64,000 nucleotides of DNA from Conus ventricosus (lineage: Eukaryota > Mollusca > Gastropoda > Neogastropoda > Conidae), in contig CM031614.1 of assembly GCA_018398815.1 (NCBI GenBank), positions 50,507,628 through 50,571,627 of the forward strand. The letters are read 5' to 3'. The position numbers and the translations under genes are program-made. This document shows positions 22,790 through 39,242 of this stretch, in pieces. Every line of letters begins with the position of its first letter. The stretch's first letter is position 1. Under the pieces are notes generated by a model. The model was not told the DNA's origin. It ran no database searches and saw nothing but the letters and a program-made list of their open reading frames with translations.

Positions 22790-24750
22790 TTTACAAAAGA
22801 GGTTTCTTACAGTCTGGATCAAAACCAAGTGAGCCCACCCCCCCACCCCCCCCACCTCGTGCTGCCACACAATCACACAGCGTGCTCATGGTGTTGTCTG
22901 GTCTTGTAATGAGTTCCTGGGGGAGGTTTGACCACTCCTGCGGCAGGTAGTGCAGCCAGCTTTGTCGATTGCGGAACAGGGTGATTTTCTGAACTCTCCT
23001 CCACGCTCGCCCCAGATGTTTCATAGGGTTCATGTCGGGCTTTGTATGCCGGCATGGCATCCGGGTGATGCACAGCCTCTCTCCTTCTTACTCTTTCATC
23101 CGAGTCTTCCCTCGCTTTTCTCTCCAAATTTTATACTAATCTACCAAATTTTATCCCACCTACCCACCCCAATTCCTCTCCGTTTTGCTCTGCTATCTTT
23201 CTCTCCTTTCTCCCTTCCTTCCTCACCTCTCTCTCCTACACCACCTCTCTTTCTTCTTCCATCTCCCCTCTTCCTCTCCTCCTCTTTTACTCCCCAATCT
23301 TCTATGCCCCTACTATTGCTCTCTCTCCCCATCTCTCCTTTCTTGCACCCATACCCCATCTTCTCCTTTCTCTCTTCCTTTCATGGACGTCCTTGTTCTC
23401 CCACTTCTCGTCGTGTATGACTGTGCAGGTTGTTATCCTTCTCATCTTCAGTTTTACTACCTTCTTTCACTTTCACTTCTCTTCTTGTCTGCCCCCTCCA
23501 CACCTTCCGTCTCATTCTATCTCCCTTTTCTATCTCCTTCCTCTCTCCTCCTTCACTCCCTCAAAAATACTCATATCCCCCACTCCCACCCATACTTAAT
23601 CACCTTAAAACCAGCTCTCACTTTCTCTTAGTCCACTCAGGTGTGGGGTGGGGGACTCCCCTGTCTACCTCACACTTCCATTCCTCCTTATTCTCTCATT
23701 CTTCCCCTCTTCCCCTACTATCACTCCTCCTTGCCACTACTTCTTACTCACTACCTCTCCTCTCCTTTACCTATCCCATCTTTCCTAGCCTAGTCCTACT
23801 CAACTCTCTCTCACACTCTTCGCCCACCCTCACTACCTTTTCTTTACTTCCTCTGTGGGGGGGAGGGTTACTCTACTCTCTCCTGCCCTCCTTCCTTTCT
23901 CTATGACACTATATCGTTCCGACTCTTTTGTTCTGCTCTTCTCCTCGTCTTCCATTCCTATACCCTACCTTCTATGCACCACAAAAGTGTTCACGGCTCG
24001 ACAAACGATGTGGGGTGGATTAGCGTCATGAACAAGCCTGCGGCCCCAACTGCTGGAGTGCTGGGACATACCAAAAACGCCGTAAAATCTCACTGCAATG
24101 TTAGCGTTGGCCGTTCAGGTTGCCATCCAAAATGGTACAGGGGAGTTTGTTGGTGACTGCCGATGCCCCCCCCATACCATGACGGAGGCCACCCACAACG
24201 CGAAGAACCTCTGGATGGGACTATCTGCCGTGCTCCCTGAGACGCCGCCACACCGAATGCGTCCAATCTCGGGGCTTCATCTGGAACTTGGGATAGCGGT
24301 GAAAAGCCACCATCCGCCACTGAGCGGGATCCATGTTCGGATGAGCTGTGCACCAGGCCAGGCGACATGGCCCGGTGGGCTCAGGTCAGTTTTGGTTTCC
24401 GGATCCTGGGCGCTTTGCTCGAAGGTTGGTCAGCATTGAGGCGCGCGTATGGTCATCTCACACACTGTGTTAGTGGCAGCTGGGCCGACGCTGATGGTGT
24501 TGGTGGTGGTGGTCCTGGTGAAGTGCATGTCTGCGGATGAACCTGTCTTCTCTTGCAGTGGTCTTCTTTGGCTGGCCTGGACGGGGTCTCTCTTTGACAG
24601 TGCAGTGCTTGAAAACGTGTCTCTCAGCCGAATGATAACGGAGTGGGACACTTGCATCTTCTGGCCATTCTCGAACACAACTCGATCCTGCAGCCATGCA
24701 ATAGCCCGGAGTCCGGTTCCAAAATCGAGACAGCTTGCGTCTTGGCATTT
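22790..24750 (-). pseudogene. Tc1-like transposase, frameshifted and interrupted
   Basis: It begins with MPRRKLSRF near 24750, followed by an N-terminal helix-turn-helix region spread over three frames (VIIRLRDTFSSTALS, then GQPKKTTAREDRFIRRHAL). The catalytic domain is recognisable around 24180 (SVMVWGGIGSHQQTPLYHF, in adjoining frames) and at about 23960-24010 (HDANPPHIV, the second-Asp region). After the pyrimidine insert it resumes near 23060 with PDMNPMKHLGRAWRRV, the region of the third catalytic acidic residue, and ends about 22800. At least five frame breaks make it inactive. It acted as a cut-and-paste transposase on the flanking inverted repeats. Confidence 0.8.
23105..23945. repeat. 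Pyrimidine-rich tract inside the Tc1 transposase
   Basis: About 840 bases that are almost entirely C and T on the plus strand, without a fixed repeat unit. The transposase reading stops on one side and resumes on the other. Such polypurine-polypyrimidine DNA may form triplex structures. Frames through it are low-complexity Ser/Leu/Pro. Confidence 0.8.
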
Positions 24751-25129
24751 TTGTGTTATGAAGAATTATGCACGTTAAGTGCTTTTCAGGGGCATTCCAG
24801 TTAAATGCTTTGCAATGCATTGGTTTGTGGCACGTGAATTTGGAATTTCAGTTGCAAAAACCGTTTGAAGCAGTGTTCACTCTTGCCCTTAAAAATCAAG
24901 CAATTTTGACAACAATATGCAACTTTCAACCCCCCCCCCCCCCCCCTGCTGCGCAGCACGTGACAATAAGATGGCTTTCGCAGCTTTGCGGGAATACTCT
25001 GTTAACCCCTAAAACCTTTCCCCAGTCGAATTCTTCGAAAAAAGCATTGCTTTTATTTTTGGCCAATATCAAACAGAACGGGGCCCTTTTTCGGGAAGTG
25101 GTCCTTTAATTAGGGTTCGACCCCTGTAG

Positions 25130-25355
25130 ACCATCCACTCGCTGAAGGGGTGTAGGATGCGGGGGGGTTGGGGGTGGGGGGGGGAGGGGGAGAAAGAGGC
25201 GGGCAGGGCGGAGGGCACTAGGGCAATACTGTGTGGGAGGAAAAGGGTTTTATGGTGAGGTTGGGCGATCAAAAATCCCCCCTACATTCCCTCCTCCCCC
25301 CCCCCCCCCCCCCTCTCACCACCCCCTGCCGGACTGGAGGGACGTCAACACTCAC
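25130..25355. other. Short intron spacer
   Basis: Contains G-rich and C-rich runs (25160-25195 and 25295-25312). No gene. Confidence 0.5.
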
Positions 25356-25473
25356 CGATTTGTATATGTCGTGAATGGCCACGAATTGGCGTCGCATTCA
25401 CATGTCCAGGAGTTGCAGGTGGCGTAGTCCAGGCAGCCCCCAGCACTGCAGTCAGTCTCTCCAGCCTTGAGCA
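25356..25473 (-). CDS. EB-like module exon B3
   Basis: On the minus strand an acceptor TCTTGTTGACAG is followed by Val-Leu-Lys-Ala-Gly-Glu-Thr-Asp and CSAGGCLDYATCNSWTCEC, then Asp-Ala-Asn-Ser-Trp-Pro, and a strong donor CG|GTGAGT. Five cysteines with a terminal C-x-C match the EB-like neighbours, but the last cysteine before the donor is absent. The length is 118 nt; the start is phase 1 and the end phase 2, unlike the symmetric phase of the other exons, so an extra base near the 3' end is suspected. It follows B1 and B2 on the strand. Block A has no recognised counterpart because the duplication ends before it. Confidence 0.65.
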
Positions 25474-25809
25474 CTGTCAACAAGATGACGTCCATCATGA
25501 CACTGAATGAAAGGAAAGAATCACACACACACACACACACTCACACGGCCTTCGTCTTCCTGTCGTGGTGACGTTGTTTCCCCTATCATTCACCACCACC
25601 ACCACCACCCATCCCCCATTCCGACTGAGAACGAAGACAGGATCGCCGAGACCACGAAAATCAACCTGTGTTGGCCGCTATCTAATCAAAGCTCGTTGTG
25701 AACAGCCTTCCATCCGCTTTACGGGAATTCCCGCTCTGGCTGACCTTGCTGACCTTGGCTAAACGTCGACACTGTGGGCAAGGATCAGTGGGGTTACTCG
25801 AAGGGTGTG

Positions 25810-25842
<33 letters not shown>

Positions 25843-26157
25843 AAGGGTGGAGGAAAATATGGGGAGGGTGTTACTCTGCGCTTATGTTCAAACCAGCCTT
25901 GGGTTTTATTCCACTTGACATATGAAAGCAGAAGCGGGAGGAGCGGGGTAGGGTGGAGATGGAAAGGGGGAGGGGTGGGGGCGGGTGTCTCCAAGACAAG
26001 TTCGTTTAGGATGGGACCACTTTTAAAAGATTTCAGAAACAAAACCAAATATTTCCTAAATAACTGGGTGGGGAAGACAGCTTGGCCACACACACATGCG
26101 CGCGCACACACACACACACGCACACACACACGCACACACACACCGCGCGCGCACACG
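25474..26157. other. Intron sequence
   Basis: Contains (CA)n at about 25523-25545, a poly-G run of about 29 nt (25812-25840) and (CA)n at 26085-26155. No gene. Confidence 0.5.
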
Positions 26158-26348
26158 ATCATAATGTTAACTACCATCACTCACCATTTGGGGTTGTCTT
26201 TTTACCCCCTTGTACCATCCCTCCCCCCTCCCCACCTCACACCTTGATTTCTGCACTCACAACTTGTATCCACACACACCCCTCCCCATCCCCTCGTCCG
26301 CCCTCCCCTCCTCCACGCCCCTCCCTCTCTCAATACCCTCGCACTCAC

Positions 26349-26536
26349 CACATGTCTTGTCCGCCTTTAAAACTTTCTTGGTATCGGTGCAAATGCATTC
26401 CGTCTTCGCGTCATTGGCGGTTGTATTAGCTGGACAGCCACACTCAAGAGTACCACCAGCAGCCGGACACCCCAGCAGCGGTAAACCACGCAATCCTCGG
26501 TGCTGCTGGCGTTACAAGGGCCACCGATCTTCACCC
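26349..26536 (-). CDS. EB/EGF-like module exon B2 (two extra bases)
   Basis: The minus strand exon starts after AACAG and reads Lys-Ile-Gly-Gly-Pro-Cys, then NASSTEDCV, almost as in A2. Beyond that, GTLECGCPANTTANDAKTEC and a C-x-C-containing end (Asp-Lys-Thr-Cys-Gly) differ markedly from A2. The donor is GTGAGTGC. The length is 188 nt; an extra T (GTTTACC versus GTCACC in A2) and an extra G (in a run of four) account for 186 + 2, and removing the two keeps one open phase 1-1 frame. Both sit in short homopolymers, so consensus error is plausible. Role unknown; presumed extracellular module. Confidence 0.6.
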
Positions 26537-27309
26537 CTGTTCATGGTAAAAAAGACAGTGAGCCTGACAGGAGTAGGGAGGGCAAAACCACAGGGGCTCC
26601 CTACCCTACCCCCAAAAGGGGGCAAACTCCCACTCCCTCCACTTCCCTTCCCTTCCCCTGCGTACCCTCCCCCCCTCCCCCCCACCTTTCCTCCTCCTCC
26701 TTTTCCCTCCTTTCCAAGAAGGGGGTTTTTGTTCAGTGTGTTTGGGGACATCTGGGCTGCTTTTTTTCTCTTCACTTTAATGTAACCTCTCTCTGCCGCC
26801 AGTCACGGTGATGGAAGTTTGATACAAAGCAAACGAGCAACGGAAATGTATTGACGGGGAAGGTTGGGGAGGAGTGAGGGGGAGGTAGTGTTGGAGGAGG
26901 ACGGACGTGGAGGGCGGGAGGAGAAAAGTGTGGTTCCACTGTGTTTTCCTGTGTGTATACGTGTGCGTGTGGCCCGTGTGTGTGTGGTGGGGTGTGTGTG
27001 TGTGTGTGTGTGGTGTTGTTTTTGTGTGTGTGCGCGTGTGCGTGTTTGCGATTGTGGTAAATTATAAGATGGAAGGGGGAATAGTGAATTAGTAAATAGT
27101 AAATCCCTGTCTGAAAATATTAATGAGATTCCATCTGTTTGTTTCCCCTTTTTGTGAATGTAGAGATACAAATAATGCCTAGGTCAGTCACTACCTCACC
27201 AAGGAAATATACTGACAATAATAACATGCATATAAACTATAACATTAAGGGTGTTTTGGGAGACGGACCCATCTCTCTCTCCTCTCTGTCTGTCTCTCTT
27301 TTACATTTA

Positions 27310-27975
27310 TATAGAGAACAGTGTTAATGAAAAATTTAAATGTCCGTTCTGCAGAAACACACCAGAAACTGAATTGCATTTTGTTCTGTATGTCCTCTGT
27401 ACGATGAAATAAGAAACGAATTTATTCAGCCCCAAAAATTTCCATAAGCCACGTATGTTTAAATTTTTACCTACTTATGTCAAGTGAAAACGAATTTTTG
27501 TGTTTTAAGGTTATCTAATTTTGTTTACAAAGCGTTAACTTAAGGGTGCAGTTTATTCAGTTTAAATGATTCTTGTTGTGCTATTTTTCTCCCATGTTAT
27601 GGGCCAGAGGCCTGACTTTAAAAACATTTTTGAACTCTGTCTGTCTCTCTCTCTTTCAATTTGTGTAAGTTTGGTGCATGGGGAATCATGGTAATTGTTG
27701 TGTAGATTGCCTGTTTGCATCGCTGCTAGGTTCTTCTGATCTTTCCATCTTGTTTCCTATCTTTTTTTTTAAACTGATTTCTACAAATTTCCCTATATGA
27801 TATTCATCATTTTTCTTCCTCTCTACGTGTCAATGTTGATTATGGGAATCCGCCAAAGTTTTGTTGTCAAATTTTCCGTCACTGAGCACAGTATAAGCAT
27901 TTGCTTGTTGCTTCCCTTCAATAAGCTGTTTAAGGGACACATCTGTTCAATAAGAAATTTAAAAGAAAAGAAAAG
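27310..27975 (+). mobile_element. LINE 3' end with zinc knuckle, block B copy
   Basis: The plus strand encodes CPFCRNTPETELHFVLYC, the C-x2-C-x8-H-x4-C knuckle that closes ORF2 of many non-LTR elements, followed by about 550 bases of 3' untranslated tail. It ends in an A-rich AAAAGAAAAGAAAAG tract at about 27960-27980. The motif GCATTTGCTTGTTGC near the end recurs at 4380 and, in variant form, at 60325. The element is severely 5' truncated. The coding tail sits between CT-rich stretches at 27271-27300 and 27640-27656. Confidence 0.75.
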
Positions 27976-28149
27976 AAAAACGATATTAAATGATAACGAT
28001 GATGATAGTAATGACAATGACAATAGAAGAACCCGACCACGAAAATTTTCAGTCGAAGCGTACCCCCCAACCACCCCCCTCCCCACACTCCGTTTGAACT
28101 CGGGACACACAGTTGCAGTTGACGTGCTCGGATACTTTCTTGAAATGGG

Positions 28150-28294
28150 CCCTGTGTGTGTGTGTGTGGTGTGTGTGTGTGTGCGTGTGCGTGTGCGTGT
28201 GCGTGTGTACGTGCGCGTGTGGAGTCAGAATGCCATTTGCAGGTCTATCGTGCGTGTGCGAGTGTGTGGTGTGTGTGTGTGCGCGCGCGAGTGC

Positions 28295-28361
<67 letters not shown>

Positions 28362-28413
28362 CGTGTGCGTGTGCGTGTGTGTGCGTGTGTGTGTGTGTTG
28401 TGAGTGCGAGAGA

Positions 28414-28458
<45 letters not shown>

Positions 28459-28560
28459 TGTGTATGTGTATGTGCGTGCGTGCGCATGTGCGTGTGCGTA
28501 TGTGTGCATGTGTGAGTGCGTATGCGAGTGCGTATGCGAGTGCGTATGCGTGTGCGTGTG
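28150..28560. repeat. Long TG/CG array, block B copy
   Basis: About 410 bases of (TG)n, (TGCG)n and GAGTGCG variants, homologous in position to 4628-4980 but with expansions in different places. The long open frames across it are repeat artefacts. Confidence 0.9.
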
Positions 28561-28973
28561 TAGAGTCGGAAGTCGTTTGAGGGTCTAGCCGACCCATTTT
28601 TCACTTCGGAGTGCTTCGATATGAATCCGACAATGGACTTGACGTTTCTTCTGAGCCACACCGTACTATAGCAGTGTAGTGCGTTGTCCCCCCACCCCTC
28701 CACCCCCCAACCACTCCCTCACAGCACATGTCTACGGTACACGCTCTACGTTTTTGAAGAAAGGGGGAGGGGGGACAGGCGGTGCGTTGAAAGCCTACGC
28801 CACCCACACCTAATCATTATTTGTACGTGTACGCCTGGGTCTGTGCGTGGACATGGAGAGGCACGTGCGTACGCATGCGTGCACGCGCACGCTGAAGAGG
28901 TGATGGACAGCCTGACACAGAGGGATGTCCATCAGAAAAGACATTCTATCAGGAGTTGTGTGTGCATACTTAC

Positions 28974-29053
28974 TGCATTTCTCATCCTGACAGACCAGGT
29001 TCGCATCGCAGGTACCGTGCAAGCGACTCCTTTGGCCTGGCCGTGGGTCACAC
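28974..29053 (-). CDS. EB-like module exon B1 (one base short)
   Basis: The minus-strand homologue of A1: acceptor GTTGCAG, Val-Thr-His-Gly-Gln-Ala-Lys-Gly, then a frame break, then CDANLVCQDEKC and donor GTAAGTATG. It is 80 nt against 81 for A1. The missing base lies in TGCACGGTACCTGC, where A1 has TGCACCAATACCTGC. A consensus error or a real frameshift. The 42-bp acceptor minisatellite is present upstream here too. Confidence 0.65.
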
Positions 29054-29320
29054 CTGCAACACCCAGACAAACGTTAGCTCCTGTCCTCACACCTGCAACA
29101 CCCAGACAAACGTTAGCTTCCTACTGTCTCACACCTGCAACACCCAAACAAACGTTAGCTCCCTACTGTCTCACACCTGCAACACCCAAACAAACGTTAG
29201 CTCCCTACTGTCTCACACCTGCAACACCCAAACAAACGTTAGCTTCCTACTGTCTCACACACCTGCAACACCCAAACAAACGTTAGCTCCCCACGTCTCT
29301 CACACCTGCAAACCACCCCC
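29049..29320. repeat. 42-bp minisatellite carrying the 3' splice site of exon B1
   Basis: Units begin at 29049, 29088, 29130, 29172, 29214, 29258 and 29301, so seven copies at 39-44 bp. The unit is the same as in block A, with CACCCAAACAAACG in place of CACCCAGACAAACG in several copies. It ends in a C run and (CA)n. Confidence 0.9.
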
Positions 29321-29774
29321 CCCCCCCCTCCACACACACACGGTGGTGAACCTCGGAATTCTAACTGAAGAACGCATACGGAAAGAAGACCTTGACTACC
29401 GAGGTCACCACGCTGTTATTTGTCACCAGCTAACGCACCAGCTCCTTCAGATATGTCTGGTCAGGCGAAGGTCCTGTACTTCAATGCACAATGATGCAAT
29501 GAACGCATCCCACCCCACCCCCCTCCAGTCCGTCTCCTCCTCCCCCCCCCCCTCTCTACCACCACCTAACAGAACAGGACTTCAGTGTGGGGCAGAGAGT
29601 GAAAACGACAGCCAGGTCAGGTCAGCGATGAAATACACATCCACCCCCTTCCCCCACATAGCCTATTTTGCCATCACCACCGCTCGTGGGCCCCAACTCC
29701 CGACCAGATTTTGGATAGGTCGAACCCCATCATCCATCGCTGACCTCAACACCCCTCTCCTCATTCCTGCCAAC

Positions 29775-29814
<40 letters not shown>

Positions 29815-30182
29815 CCTTCGTTTGTTTCGCGCCCGTGGCCGAATGCATTAAAACAGGAAGTAACAAGCTGTGGGCAGTAGCTGCGAGAATTCCGCGCATT
29901 CGCTAGATCCTTCACTGAAAACTCGGCAAGAACCGGCTCCGAGGGCGATGAAGATGTGTTCGTTACTGTTGCCATCAAAATTTCAGCTCTTCATATTTAA
30001 CACACAAAAAATCGACACAAACCTAACCCCACCCCTCTTCTTCCAACCCAACTCATTCGACCCACCACCCCCACCAGCCCCAGCGTCATGCTATCGATTT
30101 GACCTGGTAAGCTGCAGAGCTTATACCGAATATACAGCTTTCAACTCCATATGTCGTACCCCTTGATCGACAACAGATGGTG

Positions 30183-30560
30183 TGTATGTGTGTGGTGGGA
30201 GAAGAAGGAGTGGCGGGGCGGGGGTGTGGGGGGGGGGAGCTGTGGACGACAATGAGGTGGAAGGGAGGAGGGTGAGAGGGGGGGGGGGGTTGGGGTCGCC
30301 GGTCACAGCTGCGTATCTTACTCAGCCCGGACAGTACAACTGTGTACTGCTTCGAGCCCACACCGTGTGTGTGTGCGTGCGTGCGTGCGTGTGTGCATGT
30401 GTGTGTGTGTGTGTACACACGGCAAGAGACGACAGCACACAAAAAGATATCGTTGCGTTCCACCATGCTCTGGGCCGCCTATACCTTTGTAACATGATGG
30501 CATTTATCGCATTAAAAACAAAGCTAAACATAACGCGTTTTCTATCCTCCCGTCCCGAGT
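30183..30560. other. Non-coding spacer
   Basis: G-rich runs (30218-30238 and 30280-30291) and a TG/TGCG tract (30366-30415). No gene. Confidence 0.5.
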
Positions 30561-30564
30561 CAGG

Positions 30565-31345
30565 ATACTGGCGAGGTAGAAAGTACGCTCCTCGCACTGA
30601 CAGGAGGTAGAGAGTACGCTCCTCGCACTGACAGGAGGTAGAGAGTACGCTCCTCGCACTGACAGGAGTAGAAAGTACGCTCCTGGCACCGACAGAAGGT
30701 AGAAAGTACGCTCCCTCTCACCGACAGGAGGTAGAAAGTACGCTCCTCGCACTGACAGGAGGTAGAAAGTACGCTCCTCGCACTGACAGGAGGTAGAAAG
30801 TACGCTCCTCTCGCACTGACAGGAGGTAGAAAGTACGCTCCTCGCACCGACAGGAGGTAAGAAAGTACGCCCCTCGCACTGACAGGAGGTAGAAAGTACG
30901 CTCCTCGCACTGACAGGAGGTAGAAAGTATGCTCCTCGCACTGACAGGAGTAGAAAGTACGCTCCTCGCACCGACAGGAGGTAGAAAGTACGCTCCGTGC
31001 ACTGACAGGATGTAGAAAGTACGCTCCTCACACTGACAGGAGGTAGTAACGCGCCCCGCACCCCCGACAGGAGGGTAGAAAGTAGCCCCCCCCCCCCCCC
31101 CCCCCCGCACCGACAGGAGGTAGAAAGTACGCTCCTCGCACTGACAGGAGGTAGTACGCCCCTCGCACTGACAGAGTAGAAAGTACGCGCCCCCCCCCCC
31201 CCCCCCCCCACCCCCCGCACCGACAGGAGGTAGAAAGTACGCTCCTCGCACTGACAGGAGGTAGTACGCCCCTCGCACTGACAGGAGGTAGAAAATACCC
31301 CCCCCCCCCCCCCCCCCGCACCAACAGGAGGTAAAAGTACGCTCC
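30565..31345. repeat. 31-bp minisatellite interrupted by poly-C runs
   Basis: About two dozen tandem copies of a 31-bp unit built from CTCCTCGCACTGACAGGAGG followed by TAGAAAGTACG. Around 31088, 31192 and 31300 the unit is broken by runs of 15-20 C. Because 31 is not a multiple of three, the array stays open in several minus-strand frames and gives a spurious 288-residue frame. Confidence 0.95.
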
Positions 31346-31461
31346 CTGCTCCGACCGCACAGACTGCCATTGTGTCTTGGTATTTAAAGGTCTAGAAATT
31401 TGTGTGAAAAAAAAGCTACCAACGTCTTGTTTGAACGAGCAAAACGGTAACCTGAAGCGCA

Positions 31462-31500
<39 letters not shown>

Positions 31501-31909
31501 CCGTTTGTGTTGGTGTGTGTGTGTGCGCGCGTGTGTGTGCGCTCGCGCGCTCGCCTATGTTTGAGCAGGTGTGAATGAATGTGAGCGTGCGTGTCGCACA
31601 CGCGGACCAGACCGATTGATTGTAAAGTTGACAAAAAGGGCTTTTTTAATCATCATGCTGCCGTCACGCAAAGTAGCTACCCCTCCCTCCCACATCCTTC
31701 CCGTCCTGCATCACCTTGCCTATCCCCCCCCCCCCCCCCCCCCCACCCCTGTCTCTCGCTTACCCCTCGCCCCTCAGCACCTCCACCCCCCCCCCCCCCT
31801 CCCGTCTCCCCATGACACTGCCCGCGTAAAGAATCAGGGACCCGAATCGCGTCTGTCCGCGTCTTTCGTGGGAAAAGGCTACGGTCGACAACTCTTCTCG
31901 GGGGGGGGT

Positions 31910-31948
<39 letters not shown>

Positions 31949-32548
31949 GAAACACTAGCTTTGTATCAACACACACCTTTCAAGTGGATTAACAGGTCAC
32001 ATACGACAAACTGCATGTTCTTATACTTTTAAAAAAAAATCCTTTTCTAATCGTTCAATAAGTTTGCCACGAGTTGGAAAACGAAAATGTGTAGCCCGTC
32101 AGCAGGCGTCAAGGTGTGGATTCCAACATGTCACTGCGTTTGAACATTTTCTGGCCGACAACCATGTAGCTTGACTTCACTCGGCGAAACTGTTTTATAA
32201 ATGTTCAGTCCATAAGCATGCGTTGCCAGGGTGATCTCACACTGTACCCCCCCCCCCCCCCCGCGCGCGCACGTGCGTGCGTGCGTGTGCGCGCGCGCGC
32301 GCGCGCGCGTTCATGTGGTGTGCGCACGCGCAAGCGATTTAAAACCTAAAATATCCAGACAGGTCAACAGAGCGGATGAGAGGACGATGAAAAAAGAAAA
32401 GGGGTTCTTTTCAAAACTTCAATCGCAATGTTTGGGGCAACTCTTTTGTGATGCTAAATACCCCTCTTTAGAGATTTGGGCACGCGAGAGAGAGAGAGAG
32501 AGAGAAGAGAGAGTGAGAGAGAGATGAAACTTTTAGAACTGAAAGAAA

Positions 32549-32583
<35 letters not shown>

Positions 32584-32999
32584 AAGGGGGGGGGGGGCCG
32601 AGTAGGAGTCCGGTCAAAAACTGAAGCTGCGTTAACCGGACACAACTTTCGTAGTTTCTTGTCTGAAAGAACACTTTTTTCATTGTCGATTTCATTCTCT
32701 CGCCTACTCGGAACGGGACCGCGGCCCAGCCCGCACGAACGGGTCCACACTGACCATGTTCATGATGAAGGTTTGGGGCGAACCCTCGACATGCCAAAAA
32801 GGAAAGGCAAACTTCAGGCCATTATCTTTTTTTTTCCTTTTTTTTTTTTCTTTTAAAGTTTTTAAAAAACCTTTTTTTTTCCAAATTCGAGAACATAAAC
32901 CCCAAAAAAAAAAGAACCAATACAAAAGCAGATTCGATTTTTCAACGAAAAAAATTCGACCCTTTAATTTTGTTTAACAAGTAATACCGTTTTTTTTTT
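31346..32999. other. Non-coding sequence rich in homopolymers
   Basis: Holds TG/GC microsatellites (31464-31550, 32264-32330), poly-C (31723-31744, 31788-31799), a poly-G run of about 45 nt (31902-31947), (GA)n (32483-32580) and A/T runs after 32825. No gene recognised. Confidence 0.5.
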
Positions 33000-38650
<5,651 letters not shown>

Positions 38651-39242
38651 AGGGGGGTGTCATCGCTAAATACACGCAACTCAACGAGTCATGTAATTAT
38701 TCGTTTTCGTAGAAGTGCGTGTGGTGTGGGGGGGGGGGGGGGGGGGGGGGGGGGGGAGGGGGGGTTCCAACCATCCCCGCCGGTCAAGTCGTAACCTACC
38801 TTTTGTCATTTCGCCTACAGAATTCATTTCGCCTGTTAAGTCTCGACTTTCGATGCTCGATGAAAATTAAGCTGTGTCTGAAACACCCACTTCAGACATG
38901 TTTGAATGTTTGTTTTAATAAATTCTTTTTTTTTTCTTTTTTGCCTATTTGTTCATTTATTTTGGGGGAAGAGACGTGCTCAGTGGTATATTGACGGCCC
39001 GTTTTCATCTGTGTCTCGTGCGCATAGCGTATGCCGTAAATCCTTTTTCCTTCTTCGAAAAGGACAATCGGACCATCTTTCGTTGTTTACATGATAGGGG
39101 GGGGGTGGGGGGGGGGGGGGGGGGGTGTTCAACGTTCACACGCAAAGGCGTGAACCTCAGAAGTAATATTTTCAACAATCGAAACGTGGAGAGCAGCGTT
39201 GGCTTGTTTTACATGAATACATCCCTGGAAGCTAAGAATGTC

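Larger units (their letters stand above)
22546..25129 (-). mobile_element. Tc1/mariner-type DNA transposon, split by an insertion
   Basis: The left inverted repeat begins CAGGGTCGAACGTTAATTAA at 22548, flanked by TA. The right one (25097-25127) reads, inverted, CAGGGGTCGAACCCTAATTA, also flanked by TA (25128-25129). Between them a Tc1-like transposase lies on the minus strand, interrupted by about 840 bases of pyrimidine-rich sequence. TA target duplication, TIRs and transposase agree. The insertion sits in the intron between exons at 25356 and 18358 of the minus-strand gene. Confidence 0.85.
26158..30182. repeat. Duplicated block B (paralogue of block A, 3012-8890)
   Basis: Carries exons B2 and B1, the full LINE 3' end, the TG array and the minisatellite in the same order as block A. 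It lacks the A-specific stretches 5870-6720 and 6935-8495, and has its own stretch at about 29506-29837 with a long poly-C run (29778-29813). Non-coding parts align readily with A, whereas the second half of exon B2 is strongly diverged from A2. Confidence 0.85.

Noticed and set aside
23185..23906. Ser/Leu/Pro-rich open frames that look like membrane or mucin-like proteins
   Set aside because: Low-complexity translation of a polypyrimidine tract inside a transposon.
27797..28588. A 263-residue plus-strand open frame
   Set aside because: It is LINE tail followed by the TG/CG array, giving Val-Cys repeats.
28956..29906. A 316-residue plus-strand open frame
   Set aside because: It crosses the 42-bp minisatellite (period divisible by three) and a long poly-C run; the exon evidence here is on the opposite strand.
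30504..31370. A 288-residue minus-strand open frame rich in LLSVRGAYFLPPVSARSV
   Set aside because: It is a translation of the 31-bp minisatellite in rotating frames, with no start context or domain.
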